DNA of 64,000 nt from Larsenimonas suaedae (GCF_023712105.1 NZ_JAMLJI010000002.1:310001-374000), one strand, 5' to 3'; counted from the first letter of the stretch, positions 29,125 to 38,253 are shown. Numbers and translations: made by a program. Notes: generated by a model not told the origin, from the letters alone.

Positions 29125-29646
29125 ATGATTTCTCGCCATACGCTTTGGGCCCTGCCCGCCCTGACCCTGATCTCGACTTCCGCGCTCGCGCTTGAGTACC
29201 CCATCGGCAAGCCCAAGCATGAGCACGGCATGGAAATCGCGGCGGTGTATCTGCAGCCGGTCACGATGGAGCCGGCCGGAAAACTGCCCGCCAAGGACGC
29301 CGACATTCACCTCGAGGCCGACATTCACGCGCTGGAGGATAACACCAACGGCTTCGAGCCCGGCAGCTGGATCCCGGCCCTCAGCGTGCACTACCGATTG
29401 ACCAAAAACGGCAGCGACACGCCGATCGAAGGCGACTTCATGCCGATGGTGGCAAGCGATGGGCCGCACTACGGCGCCAACGTCAAACTCGATGGCCCCG
29501 GCAAGTATCACCTCACCTTCACCATCAAACACCCCGACATGCAGCGTCACGTCGATAAGGAAACCGGCGTCAGTGCGTGGTACGAGCCGCTTACGGTCGA
29601 CTACGACTTCACCTACGCAGGCGTCGGCAAGAAAGGCGGCTACTGA
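29125..29646 (+). CDS. ftrA: Periplasmic iron-binding protein, P19/FtrA type
   Basis: Periplasmic protein of 173 aa, first gene of a four-gene iron-uptake operon. A signal peptide (residues 1-22, TLISTSALA) is followed by the P19/Tp34 fold. The N-terminal metal site signature EYPIGKPKHEHGMEIAAVYL is intact (Glu, His and Met ligands), with further His/Met residues in HYRLTKNG and GDFMPMVASDGPHYG. P19-like proteins such as FtrA and FetP bind iron and copper and feed an FTR1 permease. The ribosome-binding site CAGGA precedes the ATG. Confidence 0.9.
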   Translation: MISRHTLWALPALTLISTSALALEYPIGKPKHEHGMEIAAVYLQPVTMEPAGKLPAKDADIHLEADIHALEDNTNGFEPGSWIPALSVHYRLTKNGSDTPIEGDFMPMVASDGPHYGANVKLDGPGKYHLTFTIKHPDMQRHVDKETGVSAWYEPLTVDYDFTYAGVGKKGGY

Positions 29647-29722
29647 GTTTCAGGCAGGCAGGGCGGTGTCCCGACGCCCTGCCCACATCGCATGACGTCA
29701 AGACGTCCACCGGATACCGCTG

Positions 29723-30052
29723 ATGAACCCTTTACTGCAAGCCGTGCTTCTTCTGGGCCTTGGCATGGGCATCGCCCACGCGGCCAAGCTCCCCGCGTAT
29801 ACGCTGACCCTCAATAACGGCACGCTCGAGCCCGAAACGCTGCACGTCAAGGCCGGTGAGCGTTTCAAGATTGAACTGCACAACACCGGCAACACCCCGG
29901 TTGAGTTCGAGAGCACCTCGATGCGCAAGGAAAAGGTGATGGGCCCGGGCGTCAGCTCATTCGTGGTCGTGCATCCCTTGAAGCCCGGTCACTACGACTT
30001 TTTCGATGAATTTCACCTGCCGGACGCCCGCGGCACGCTCATCGCCGAATAA
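29723..30052 (+). CDS. ftrB: Periplasmic cupredoxin-like protein, FtrB type
   Basis: Exported protein of 109 aa with a signal peptide (residues 1-20, ending AHA) and a cupredoxin_1 domain. Visible blocks are LHVKAGERFKIELHNTGNTPVEFES and KPGHYDFFDEFH, matching the FtrB-type cupredoxin that is proposed to oxidise ferrous iron or pass electrons in the Bordetella FtrABCD system. Its classic copper ligands are not complete as in plastocyanin, as is usual for this branch. Located between ftrA and the FTR1-type permease gene. Confidence 0.87.
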   Translation: MNPLLQAVLLLGLGMGIAHAAKLPAYTLTLNNGTLEPETLHVKAGERFKIELHNTGNTPVEFESTSMRKEKVMGPGVSSFVVVHPLKPGHYDFFDEFHLPDARGTLIAE

Positions 30053-30167
30053 CTCGACAGTCGAAGCGCCCAGCCCGCGTTTTAAAACGACCCAATCATC
30101 GTTATCAACCGACCCAGGCGGCACCAAGACCGCCCCAGAGGCACTCGACCGTGCAGGAGTCTTACCC

Positions 30168-31019
30168 ATGTGGCAGCAAGTGTTGTTCGTGGTCTGGCGT
30201 GAAAGCGTCGAAGCGATCTTGATCATCGGCATCGTCTACGCCTGGCTCAAGCAAAGCGGCGCCCGCACCGGCCTTTTGTATCTGTGGCTCGGTGTGGCCG
30301 CAGGCCTCGGCCTTGCAGGTCTTTTCGGTGTTGCCCTGATGAGCGCCGACAGCTTCCTCGCAGGCGAAGCCCAGGATGTGTTTCAGGCCGTGATGGTGCT
30401 TCTGGCGTGCGCCCTGATCACGCAGATGGTGCTTTGGATGCGGGCTCATGCGCGCACACTCAAGCGGGAACTTCACGCGGGGCTCGAAAAAAGCGTCGAC
30501 CGCGCAAGTTACTGGGGCATTGCGGTGCTGGTCGCCATTGCGGTGGCGCGTGAGGGCAGCGAAACCGTGGTGTTTCTCTATGGCATGGGCATGGCCCAGC
30601 TTCAGATGGGCGGCTTTGCGAGCTTTCTTACCGCCGCAGCCGGCGGTTTTGCGCTGGCGCTTTTGACGTTCTACGCGATGCAGCTCGGATCAAAGCTCTT
30701 TTCCTGGACGTGGTTCTTTCGTGTCACCGAGATCCTGCTGCTTCTGCTGGCCGCGTCGCTTCTGGTCAGCGGGGTCGAGAAACTGATCGGCCTTGGCTGG
30801 CTGCCGGCGGGCATCGACCCACTCTGGGACACCAGCGCCTGGCTCGATGACAGCGCGGGCCTTGGCGGGCTGCTCGCGACGCTTGCCGGCTACCGGGCGT
30901 GGCCGGCCGAGACCATGGTCATCGCCTACGGGGCTTACTGGCTCATCGTCATCGCGCTGCTTCGCTGGCAGTCGCGCCGGGTGCAGGCATCGGTTGAGCC
31001 GGCCGGGAGTCCGCGCTGA
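30168..31019 (+). CDS. ftrC: FTR1-family iron permease, FtrC type
   Basis: Inner-membrane iron permease of 283 aa with seven hydrophobic segments. The iron-binding RExxE motifs of the FTR1/EfeU family are present twice: RESVE at residues 10-14 and REGSE in the middle. The ATG at 30168 follows CAGGAG and gives the family N-terminus MWQQVLFVVWRESVEA; the open frame begins 54 codons earlier inside ftrB and that part is rejected. It overlaps ftrD by one base (TGATG). Confidence 0.92.
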   Translation: MWQQVLFVVWRESVEAILIIGIVYAWLKQSGARTGLLYLWLGVAAGLGLAGLFGVALMSADSFLAGEAQDVFQAVMVLLACALITQMVLWMRAHARTLKRELHAGLEKSVDRASYWGIAVLVAIAVAREGSETVVFLYGMGMAQLQMGGFASFLTAAAGGFALALLTFYAMQLGSKLFSWTWFFRVTEILLLLLAASLLVSGVEKLIGLGWLPAGIDPLWDTSAWLDDSAGLGGLLATLAGYRAWPAETMVIAYGAYWLIVIALLRWQSRRVQASVEPAGSPR

Positions 31020-32428
31020 TGGGCGGCTGTGCCCAGAGCGCTCGACGCGCTCCGCGTCTTGAAGCGTTCGGCCACTGGATGCGGCGCAACCGAGCCCCGA
31101 TTCAAGCCGTGCAGTGGGTCGTGGTCGGTGTGTACGCGTTTTTATTGATCGTGCCGGCGCTTCTGCCGCTGCCGAGCTATCAGGATCATATCCTCACCAA
31201 TCTGACGGTGTTCGCGGCGTTCGTGTTCTGGGGCCTCTGGTGGCCGTTCGTTTTGATCAGCATGGTGCTGCTCGGGCGCGTCTGGTGCGGCGTGTTCTGC
31301 CCGGAAGGCACCCTGACCGAAGCGGCCAGCCGCGTAGGCCTTGGCCGCGCGATTCCGAAATGGCTCCGTTGGGAGGGGTGGCCCTTCATCGGCTTTCTCG
31401 GCACCACGCTCTACGGCCAGATGGCAAGTGTCTATCAGTACCCGACCGGGGCGCTCGCCGTGCTCGGCGGCTCGACCGTCGCCGCGGTGGCAGTCGGGCT
31501 GATTTACGGCCGGGGCACAAGGGTGTGGTGTCGCCACCTCTGCCCGGTCAACGGCGTGTTCATGCTGCTTTCAAAGCTCGCGCCGGTGCACTTTCGCACC
31601 GACAAGACCCAGTGGGCCGCGTTCAACCGCGAGCACTCGGGCGAGGCGATTCGTCATGAAACCGTGCACTGCCCGCCGCTGGTACCGCTCAAGCAGCTCC
31701 AGAGTGCCAGCCCGTGCCACATGTGCGGCAAGTGCAGTGGCCACAAGGGCGCCATTACGCTGACCGCCCGCTCGTCCGCCGATGAGGTCGTGTTCGAAAG
31801 TGCCACCCGCGCCACTCGAGCCGACTTCATCCTGCTGGCGTTCGGCCTGTTCGGCGTGGCGATCGGCGCGTTTCACTGGTCGGCAAGCCCCTGGTTCGTG
31901 GCCGTCAAACAGGCGGTCGCCATGTGGCTGGTCGAGCACGACATTCTATGGCCGCTGACCACCCACGCGCCCTGGTGGCTTCTGACCAACTACCCCGCGC
32001 AAAACGATGTGTTCAACCTGCTCGATGGCGCGCTCCTGATCGGCTACATCCTGACGACCGCGCTGGTCATGGGCCTGCTCATCAGTACAGCGCTTGCGCT
32101 GACCAATCGCTTGATCGGGCGCTGGTCGTGGCAGCGGCTGTGGCATCTCTCTCACGCGCTGATTCCGCTCGGTGGGCTTGGGGTATTTCTGGGGCTTACC
32201 GCCACCACCGTCACCCTGCTTCGAGGCGATGGCCTGACGCTTTTCTGGCTCAATGACGCCCGCGCGGCCCTGCTCGCGGCCGGCACGCTCTGGAGCCTGT
32301 ATCTGGGGGCGCGCATCATCGCCCGCCACACCGTCTCCACCGGCCGGCGAGGCCTTGCACTTGCAGGTCTCATGCTGTCAATGGTGCCGGTGCTCGCCGC
32401 CTGGTGGCTGATGTTCTGGGGGTGGTAG
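31019..32428 (+). CDS. ftrD: Membrane polyferredoxin, FtrD type (NapH-like)
   Basis: Membrane iron-sulfur protein of 469 aa. Hydrophobic segments flank cytoplasmic cysteine motifs: WCGVFCPEG near residues 95-100, WCRHLCPVNG near 165-175, and a ferredoxin-type SPCHMCGKCSGHKG near 235-245. This is the NapH/FtrD type, thought to accept electrons from the periplasmic iron oxidation step of ferrous iron uptake. The start ATG overlaps the ftrC stop, so translation is coupled. Confidence 0.9.
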   Translation: MGGCAQSARRAPRLEAFGHWMRRNRAPIQAVQWVVVGVYAFLLIVPALLPLPSYQDHILTNLTVFAAFVFWGLWWPFVLISMVLLGRVWCGVFCPEGTLTEAASRVGLGRAIPKWLRWEGWPFIGFLGTTLYGQMASVYQYPTGALAVLGGSTVAAVAVGLIYGRGTRVWCRHLCPVNGVFMLLSKLAPVHFRTDKTQWAAFNREHSGEAIRHETVHCPPLVPLKQLQSASPCHMCGKCSGHKGAITLTARSSADEVVFESATRATRADFILLAFGLFGVAIGAFHWSASPWFVAVKQAVAMWLVEHDILWPLTTHAPWWLLTNYPAQNDVFNLLDGALLIGYILTTALVMGLLISTALALTNRLIGRWSWQRLWHLSHALIPLGGLGVFLGLTATTVTLLRGDGLTLFWLNDARAALLAAGTLWSLYLGARIIARHTVSTGRRGLALAGLMLSMVPVLAAWWLMFWGW

Positions 32429-32504
32429 TAAGAGTGGCCGCGGATGCGCTCGACAACCGGCGCGTTCGGCCGATACTGAGAAAACGCCCCACCGGAGGTT
32501 TTCC

Positions 32505-32972
32505 ATGCGTATTTTAAACACGCCGCTCTTGATCGCGTTGATGGCCACCTCACTCACGGCCACCGCCGAGACCGTAATCATCCAGCGCGATCACAGCGTC
32601 AGCAATCAGGGCATCGAACGCGCGCCCGAGCACCGACGCGATCACCACTACAACGACCGACACGACAACCCGCGCGGCGAGCGATTCGACGACCATCATC
32701 GCAAGGGCTGGGATCATGACGACCGCCGCCGATACGACCGGGACGGCCGCCCCCGCATCGACGCCAACGTTCTGATCGCGCCCGAGACCGAGCACAGCCG
32801 CTCCAATTACGTGCCCGACAACTACCGCCTCGAGGATTACGACGGCAAGCCTGACCGGGCCACCGTCTGCTCGGGCCAGAGCGGGCGCACGCTCTCGACC
32901 ACCAACCGCACCTGCCCCGAGGGCCAGGAAAGCGCACCCAAGGGCGCCACCACCTACTCCACATCGCCGTGA
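32505..32972 (+). CDS. Secreted His/Asp/Arg-rich hypothetical protein
   Basis: Unrecognised protein of 155 aa. A signal peptide (residues 1-21, ATAET) is followed by a strongly charged, low-complexity segment (about residues 40-85) rich in His, Asp and Arg such as HRRDHHYNDRHDN and DDHHRKGWDHDDRRR. The C-terminal part holds two cysteines (VCSGQSGR and TCPEGQES) that could form a disulfide. A good ribosome-binding site, CGGAGG, and a terminator support it as a real gene. It lies 76 bp after ftrD, so a metal-binding accessory role is an attractive inference, not shown. Similar charged regions occur in RcnB-like proteins, but I cannot assign that family. Confidence 0.7.
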   Translation: MRILNTPLLIALMATSLTATAETVIIQRDHSVSNQGIERAPEHRRDHHYNDRHDNPRGERFDDHHRKGWDHDDRRRYDRDGRPRIDANVLIAPETEHSRSNYVPDNYRLEDYDGKPDRATVCSGQSGRTLSTTNRTCPEGQESAPKGATTYSTSP

Positions 32973-33002
32973 TGCGTTCAGTTTGACTCGTGGCACAGAC
33001 CT

Positions 33003-33029
33003 AAAAAAGGCGCCCGAAGGCGCCTTTTT
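33003..33029. terminator. Bidirectional rho-independent terminator
   Basis: Stem GGCGCC (33009-33014) and GGCGCC (33019-33024) with a CGAA loop, AAAAAA on the left and TTTTT on the right. It separates the secreted His-rich protein gene (plus) from the convergent GMC oxidoreductase gene (minus). Confidence 0.92.
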
Positions 33030-33049
33030 CCATGCTTGAGCCGAGCGTA

Positions 33050-34819
33050 TCAGCTCTGCGCCATCAGGGGCCCCGGATTTTTCAGGTATTCCTCACGGAT
33101 CTTCTTGGCCGACCAGTAGGTCAATGCGCCGATCAGGTCGGTGGGGTTGGCCTGGAAGTTCTGCGGGAAGGCGTTACCGCCCGGCACGAAGACGTTATGC
33201 ACGTCCCAGCTTTGCAGGTAACGGTTGATGGCCGACGTGCTCGGGTCGGTGCCCATCGCAGCGCCCCCGACGTTATGGGTCGAGACGTAGCTGGTCACCT
33301 TGAAGTGCGAGCCTTCGAGGTTGAAGCTTTCGTCGCGGTAGTCCGGCTTCAGCACATCGGCGATCTCGCGCAGACGATCACGCATGAACGCCGAGAGCCG
33401 GTGCTCGTTCTGCTTCCAGTCAAACGTCATGCGCAAAAGCGGCATGCCGTAGGGGTCCTTCCAGGTCGGATCGAGATCCAGCATGTTGGAGCGATACGAC
33501 ATCACGCTGCCGGTCATCGAAAGCTTCATGTGATGGCCATAGTGCTTTCGAAGCGCGTCCTTGTAGCCCTGACCCCATTTCGGTGCGGTCTTCGGCAGCG
33601 GCGTCTTTATCGGCGTACCGCTTGCCTGTGAGGAGTGCATCTTGGCCCCGCCGATGAAGCCGTATTGGGCGCTGTCGAAATTGCCCGGCGAGAAATCGTT
33701 GAACATTCGTCCGGTCGCGCCCGCCGTGGCGAACGGGTTGAACTCGATGTCATCGAAATACATGTGGATGCCGCCACCGATCTGGTAGGCGTAGTTACGC
33801 CCGACCACGCCGGTACGCGCCACCGGGTCATACGGCGCACCGATGCCGGAATTGAGCATCAGGCGCACGTTGTTGAGCGCGTAGGAGGCCAGCACGACCA
33901 TGTCCGCCGGCTGGAAGACTTCCTCGCCGTGCTCGTCGATGTAGGTCACACCGGTCGCGGTCTTGCCATCGGGGGCCAGCTCGACACGGGTAACGTTGGC
34001 GTTGGTGCGATAGGCAAAGTTACTGCGCTGCTTCAGGGCATTGAGAATGCAGGTCTGCGGCGAGGCCTTGGAGTAGTTCAGGCAGCCATAGCGCGAGCAG
34101 AAGCCGCAGTAGTTGCACGGCCCGAGCTGCATGCCGTAGGGGTTGGTCCAGGCGCGAGAGACGTTGGCCGAGGGGTTCGGGAACGGATGATACCCAAGCT
34201 GCTTGGCCGCCTTGTCGAACATCTCGGTGTTCTGGGTGTCCTGAAGTGCCGGCAGCGGATACGGCTCGCTGCGCGGGCCTTCGAAGGGATCGCCGCCGGG
34301 CTGGATCTCGCCGTTGAGGTTGCCGGTGGTGCCGGATTGACCGCAGACCTTCTCGAAGAAGGTGAAGTGCGGCTCGAGCTCATCCCACGTGACCCCGAAA
34401 TCCTGAATCTGCATGTCGTCCTGCAGCACGCCCTTGCCAAAGGCCTGATCGGCGAAGCTCTTTAACTGCAGATCCGTTGGGGTCGGGCGAATCAAAACGC
34501 CGGTCCAGTGCGCACCGGCGCCGCCGACGCCATCGCCCGGCAGGAACGCGCCCAGCTTGCGCTGCGGCAGCGCGCGCTCATTGAGGTCACGGCGAATCGT
34601 GACGGCAGCCTGCTTCGGCTTTTGCATCATGGTATGGCGAATGCCGTACTCGAGCTCATCGGCGGGCTTTGGGTAGGCGAAGTCCTCATTGGTGCGGTCG
34701 GCACCGCGCTCCAGCGCCAATACGTTGAGGCCCGCCTCGGTCAGTTCCATCCCCATGATGGACCCGGTCCAGCCGAGACCGACGATGACCGCATCGACAC
34801 GCGGTTGTTGCTTAGCCAT
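33050..34819 (-). CDS. GMC flavoprotein, gluconate/sugar dehydrogenase large subunit
   Basis: FAD-dependent GMC oxidoreductase of 589 aa, the catalytic subunit of a periplasmic sugar or sugar-acid dehydrogenase. The FAD-binding motif is VIVGLGWTGSIMG near residues 11-23. A cysteine cluster CNYCGFCSRYGC in the middle resembles the Fe-S-binding Cys motif of FAD-dependent gluconate 2-dehydrogenase/glucose dehydrogenase subunits. The C-terminus carries STHNVGGAAMGTDPSTSAIN with the active-site His. No own signal peptide is present; in this enzyme class it is carried out with the Tat-exported subunit 3 encoded upstream. Last gene of a three-gene operon. Confidence 0.9.
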   Translation of the reverse strand: MAKQQPRVDAVIVGLGWTGSIMGMELTEAGLNVLALERGADRTNEDFAYPKPADELEYGIRHTMMQKPKQAAVTIRRDLNERALPQRKLGAFLPGDGVGGAGAHWTGVLIRPTPTDLQLKSFADQAFGKGVLQDDMQIQDFGVTWDELEPHFTFFEKVCGQSGTTGNLNGEIQPGGDPFEGPRSEPYPLPALQDTQNTEMFDKAAKQLGYHPFPNPSANVSRAWTNPYGMQLGPCNYCGFCSRYGCLNYSKASPQTCILNALKQRSNFAYRTNANVTRVELAPDGKTATGVTYIDEHGEEVFQPADMVVLASYALNNVRLMLNSGIGAPYDPVARTGVVGRNYAYQIGGGIHMYFDDIEFNPFATAGATGRMFNDFSPGNFDSAQYGFIGGAKMHSSQASGTPIKTPLPKTAPKWGQGYKDALRKHYGHHMKLSMTGSVMSYRSNMLDLDPTWKDPYGMPLLRMTFDWKQNEHRLSAFMRDRLREIADVLKPDYRDESFNLEGSHFKVTSYVSTHNVGGAAMGTDPSTSAINRYLQSWDVHNVFVPGGNAFPQNFQANPTDLIGALTYWSAKKIREEYLKNPGPLMAQS

Positions 34820-34894
34820 GTACTGTTAACTCCTGAAATTCGCTCGACGCGCGCAAGGCGCGTCCTCAGGCCGCCACGCAGGCGACCTGTCATG

Positions 34895-36256
34895 TCATTT
34901 GGGGTCGCGGTCGTCGTGGTTGAGACGGCCGTTGGCATCGGGCGCGCGGTTGAGCGGCGAGGGCTTGAGCGTGTCGCGCACCTTGCCGACCTGTTCTGCG
35001 GTGACCGCACCGCCGTCGTTGCCCCAGGCGCTTCGCACGAAGGTGGCAAGCGTTGCGACCTCCTCATCCGACAGACGCCAGCCAAACCCGGGCATCGGCA
35101 GCTGGGCCGGAATGGTCGGGGTCGCGGGGGGCGTCGCGCCGGCCAGAATCGTATGGATCAGACCGGTGGGGTTGTCGGCGTTAGCGAGCGAGTTGCCATC
35201 GATTGCCGGGAAGACACGCTCGGCGCCCTTGCCGTCGTTCAGGTGGCACGCGGAGCAGTTGTCGAGATAGAGCCGCTCGCCGTCACTGAGGTCCTTGGCA
35301 GCGGTCAGATGCGCGGCCGTTTTTTCGCTCGCCGTGCGGCGCTGATCCGGTGTTGTCGCGTTCTCCCCGGCCGGGTTGGCCGAAAGCGATTTCAGATACA
35401 GGGCAATGCCGGTCAAATCCGTATCGGTCAGGTGCGAGGTGCTGTGCGCAACGACCGAGGTCATCTCGCCCCCGACGGTTGCATGCGCATTGCGGCCGGT
35501 TTTCAGATACTCGGCAATCTCGTGCGCGCTCCAGCCTTCGACACCACGCCCGTCGCCGCCATCACCGCCACGAAGCGAGGGTGCCCACCAGTCGTTGAGA
35601 TCGGCGCCTGAGAGATAGCTGTCGTCGCTGTCATCCAGCGTTTTTTCCTGCTCGGCAAAGCCGCGCGGCGTGTGGCAACTGCCACAGTGACCAAGCCCTT
35701 CGACCAGATAGCGCCCGCGTTCGATCAAGGGGTCCGCGCTGGTATTGGGCGTGAACGTATCGGCGTCCGCGAACAGCCAGTTCCAGGCCGTGATGCCCCA
35801 GCGCTGGTTGAACGGGAAGCTCAAATCGGTTTCCGGGGCGCTGTCGGCGACCGGCTCGACGCCATCCATGAAGTAGACGTAGAGCGCATGGACATCGTCA
35901 TCGGTGAGCTTGGCGTAGGACGGATACGGCATCGCCGGATACAGGTTGGCACCGTCGGCGCGCTTGCCATCACGAAGCGCTGCCGCGAACTCGGCCTCGG
36001 TGTAGTTGCCGATGCCGTGGTCCTTGTCGGGCGAGATGTTGGTCGAATAGATCGTGCCGAACGGGCTTTCGATCGCAAGCCCTCCGGCAAAGTCCTTGCC
36101 GTCTTCAGTGGTATGGCAGGCCACGCAGTCGCCGGCGCGCGCCAGATAGGCACCCCGCTCGAGGGTGGTGTCATCGGCGCCGAACGCCTGGCTTGCCATC
36201 AACAGGGTGCTCCCCGCGATGAGCGGCAAAATAAATCGTGCAGTCACGTAAGTCAT
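34895..36256 (-). CDS. Triheme membrane cytochrome c, dehydrogenase subunit
   Basis: Exported cytochrome c of 453 aa with three heme-binding CxxCH motifs: CVACH near residue 45, CGSCH near 190 and CSACH near 335. The axial methionines are plausible in MPYPSY and LPMPGFGW. A signal peptide (FILPLIAGSTLLMASQAFGA) leads the chain. This is the electron-accepting subunit of gluconate/alcohol-type membrane dehydrogenases passing electrons to ubiquinone. The start is ATG 36256 with AAGGA very close; a GTG at 36247 has better spacing and may be the true start. Middle gene of the operon. Confidence 0.92.
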   Translation of the reverse strand: MTYVTARFILPLIAGSTLLMASQAFGADDTTLERGAYLARAGDCVACHTTEDGKDFAGGLAIESPFGTIYSTNISPDKDHGIGNYTEAEFAAALRDGKRADGANLYPAMPYPSYAKLTDDDVHALYVYFMDGVEPVADSAPETDLSFPFNQRWGITAWNWLFADADTFTPNTSADPLIERGRYLVEGLGHCGSCHTPRGFAEQEKTLDDSDDSYLSGADLNDWWAPSLRGGDGGDGRGVEGWSAHEIAEYLKTGRNAHATVGGEMTSVVAHSTSHLTDTDLTGIALYLKSLSANPAGENATTPDQRRTASEKTAAHLTAAKDLSDGERLYLDNCSACHLNDGKGAERVFPAIDGNSLANADNPTGLIHTILAGATPPATPTIPAQLPMPGFGWRLSDEEVATLATFVRSAWGNDGGAVTAEQVGKVRDTLKPSPLNRAPDANGRLNHDDRDPK

Positions 36257-36297
36257 TTCCTTGTTCTGCCGGGGCAAAAGGCGCACCTGGCGCCGTC

Positions 36298-37029
36298 TTA
36301 GCCCCGTTCTCCGGTCAAGCTGACCGGGCCCAGCGGGTAGTCGACGTTATGCTGGTCGACCCAGTCGCGATAGCTTGCGCGCGCGCCGGGGAACCCGAGC
36401 ATCTTCCAAGACGCCATATGCTTGTTGCCGCCGTGAATGGGGTCGGCCAGATAGCCTTCCTTGGTGTTTTCCAAAAGACTCGAGAAAAACTCGGAGGCTT
36501 CGAGCTTCTGGGTCTCACCGAGCGCGGCGAAATCGACCTGGTTGGCCTCAAGCGCTTGAAGCACCTGGTCACGCGTTGCGGCGTCGAGCTGCTCGAACCG
36601 CTTGCCGTACTGTTTCTGGCAGTACGCCTGGGTCAGGGCGATGCCCTTTTGATAGACATCGCGCGGCGTGTAGGGGTACTGGAACCCGAGATCCGGGGAG
36701 CCATCGAGCACGAACGGCCCTTGCATGTACCAGCGCTCGGCGTGGCCATAGGGCGAGTCCATCTGACGGTCGATGAAGATCGGCACATTGGTGTCGAGCG
36801 CGCCGGGGCCCTTGCCTTCGCTTTCGCCGGGAATCAGACGGTCGCAGGCCGCCAGCAGAAATGCCCACTCGTCGCTTTTGAAAAAGGCAGGTTGATAGTC
36901 GCTAAGATTCGGCGGCGCCTCTGCGGCCTTGGCGGTCAGGCTGACGCCGCCGGCCAGGCCGACGGTTGGAATCAGGGTGAACGTATTGCGCAAAAACGCA
37001 CGCCGCGAGGTGTTATCGGGCTGCGACAT
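36298..37029 (-). CDS. Gluconate 2-dehydrogenase subunit 3 family protein (Tat-exported)
   Basis: Small subunit of 243 aa. A twin-arginine signal, SRRAFLRNTFTLIP, is at residues 8-21, with an AKA-type cleavage site. The body contains the subunit-3 features FKSDEWAFLLAACDRLIPG and a C-terminal HMASWKMLGFPGARASYRDWV. In this enzyme class subunit 3 escorts the cytoplasmically folded flavoprotein to the periplasm by the Tat route. The ATG at 37029 with AAGGA upstream is used; a Met 25 codons earlier lies in an unlikely leader. It is the first gene of the operon, followed by the cytochrome c and GMC genes. Confidence 0.91.
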   Translation of the reverse strand: MSQPDNTSRRAFLRNTFTLIPTVGLAGGVSLTAKAAEAPPNLSDYQPAFFKSDEWAFLLAACDRLIPGESEGKGPGALDTNVPIFIDRQMDSPYGHAERWYMQGPFVLDGSPDLGFQYPYTPRDVYQKGIALTQAYCQKQYGKRFEQLDAATRDQVLQALEANQVDFAALGETQKLEASEFFSSLLENTKEGYLADPIHGGNKHMASWKMLGFPGARASYRDWVDQHNVDYPLGPVSLTGERG

Positions 37030-37374
37030 GAAAGCGGATCCTTCTAATCGACGGTCTTTTTTGTATAAAGAAGCTATAAAGGCCAGGCAGCAAGCCGCGC
37101 TCATGCCAGAGCCCCGCCCGGCGTCGCATCATGTTATTGAGGATGCTAAGCAAGCCGGACGTTTGAGCGCGCTACCTTAGTCTAAATTGAACAAAACCGC
37201 TACATCGTGTCGCACCTATACATCAATAAAAGCTGATCAGAACATCACCAGGGAACGATCAAACACAGACCGATCTGCCTCCCTCTAACGCCCGTCGAAT
37301 CGCTTGCCTTGAACGGGTTGGCCTATCATGCTTGTCGGGCACTTGGTTCATTCACGCGAGGTCGCCTGCCCGCC
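37030..37374. other. Divergent intergenic region, dehydrogenase operon / FadR-type regulator
   Basis: 345 bp with no credible gene. It is more A/T-rich than its surroundings and must hold the promoters of the leftward dehydrogenase operon and the rightward regulator. A single TTGAACA element at 37187-37193 equals one arm of the TATGTTGAACA palindrome found before the sugar porter gene, so the same regulator could bind here. No strong inverted repeat is seen. Confidence 0.5.
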
Positions 37375-38130
37375 ATGCCGGACACACCCGATTCCCCAGA
37401 TATCGCCGAATGGCTGGTCAGCGAGATTTTTGCCGGCCGGTTCCAGCCGGGCGCGTTCATCCCGCGTGAGCTTGATCTATGCACCCGCTATGGCCTTGGG
37501 CGCACCGTGGTGCGAAAGCATCTCGCGGTGCTTGCCGACAACGGCATCATCGCCCGCATCTCAGGCCACGGATCCAGGGTTCAGCCCTGGCACGAATGGA
37601 ACATTCTCGATCCGACGGTCACCCAATGGATCGCCCGCTATGCAGGCCCCAATCAGGAGCTTCTGCGCGAAATTCTGACCTTTCGGCTGTCGGTGGAGCC
37701 ATTTGTTGCGATGACCGCGGCCCGTGAGGCCAACGCGCACGATCTGGTCGCGATCGAGGAGGCATGGCAGGCACTGTCCGACCACTTCAAACGCTCCGAA
37801 GGCGAAACCGATCACCACCTGCACAGCGAACACGACGTCGCCTTTCACGTCGCGATCTACAAGGCGACCCACAATGTGGTGTGGTCACGGCTGTCTCACG
37901 TTCTTCGCCCCTCGATTACGCTGCTGGTGCAGGAATCGAACCTCAGCACCCGAAGCCCCGCCGAAAGCCTCGAGCAGCATCGGTGTCTGATGGAGGCCAT
38001 TCGTGTCCGCGACCCGGCCCGGGCGTTTCAGGCCGCACAGACCGTCCTCAGCGCCACCGCCGACGCCCTTGGCCTCGAGATGAGCGAGGCGGCCGCTACC
38101 CCGCTCACGCCCGGATTCACGGCAGGCTAA
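37375..38130 (+). CDS. FadR-subfamily GntR transcriptional regulator
   Basis: DNA-binding regulator of about 251 aa. A winged helix-turn-helix (about residues 10-75) includes PRELDLCTRYGLGRTVVRKHLAVLADNG. An FCD ligand-binding domain follows; its metal-binding residues are visible in HDVAFHVAIYKATHN and SLEQHRCLMEAI. Members of this subfamily often respond to sugar acids such as galactonate or gluconate. The start is uncertain: the ATG at 37375 lacks a clear ribosome-binding site and a TTG at 37309 is possible. Its position between the dehydrogenase operon and the sugar porter suggests it controls one or both. Confidence 0.87.
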   Translation: MPDTPDSPDIAEWLVSEIFAGRFQPGAFIPRELDLCTRYGLGRTVVRKHLAVLADNGIIARISGHGSRVQPWHEWNILDPTVTQWIARYAGPNQELLREILTFRLSVEPFVAMTAAREANAHDLVAIEEAWQALSDHFKRSEGETDHHLHSEHDVAFHVAIYKATHNVVWSRLSHVLRPSITLLVQESNLSTRSPAESLEQHRCLMEAIRVRDPARAFQAAQTVLSATADALGLEMSEAAATPLTPGFTAG

Positions 38131-38164
38131 GCCGCCGTTTTTCACCCTCAGGGCCGCCCTCTCT

Positions 38165-38253
38165 CACGTTCCTCCTCTCCCGCACACCCTCCTCATCCAG
38201 CACGTTCACGCCCTCCTCACCCGCACGTTCACGCCCTCCTCATTCCACACGTT
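38165..38253. repeat. Short direct repeats containing CACGTT
   Basis: Four CACGTT elements at 38165, 38201, 38224 and 38248. The last three are spaced 23-24 bp and embedded in repeated GCCCTCCTCA/CACGTTCACG blocks. They lie between the regulator and the sugar porter gene. They may be a small variable repeat; no function can be assigned. Confidence 0.6.
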
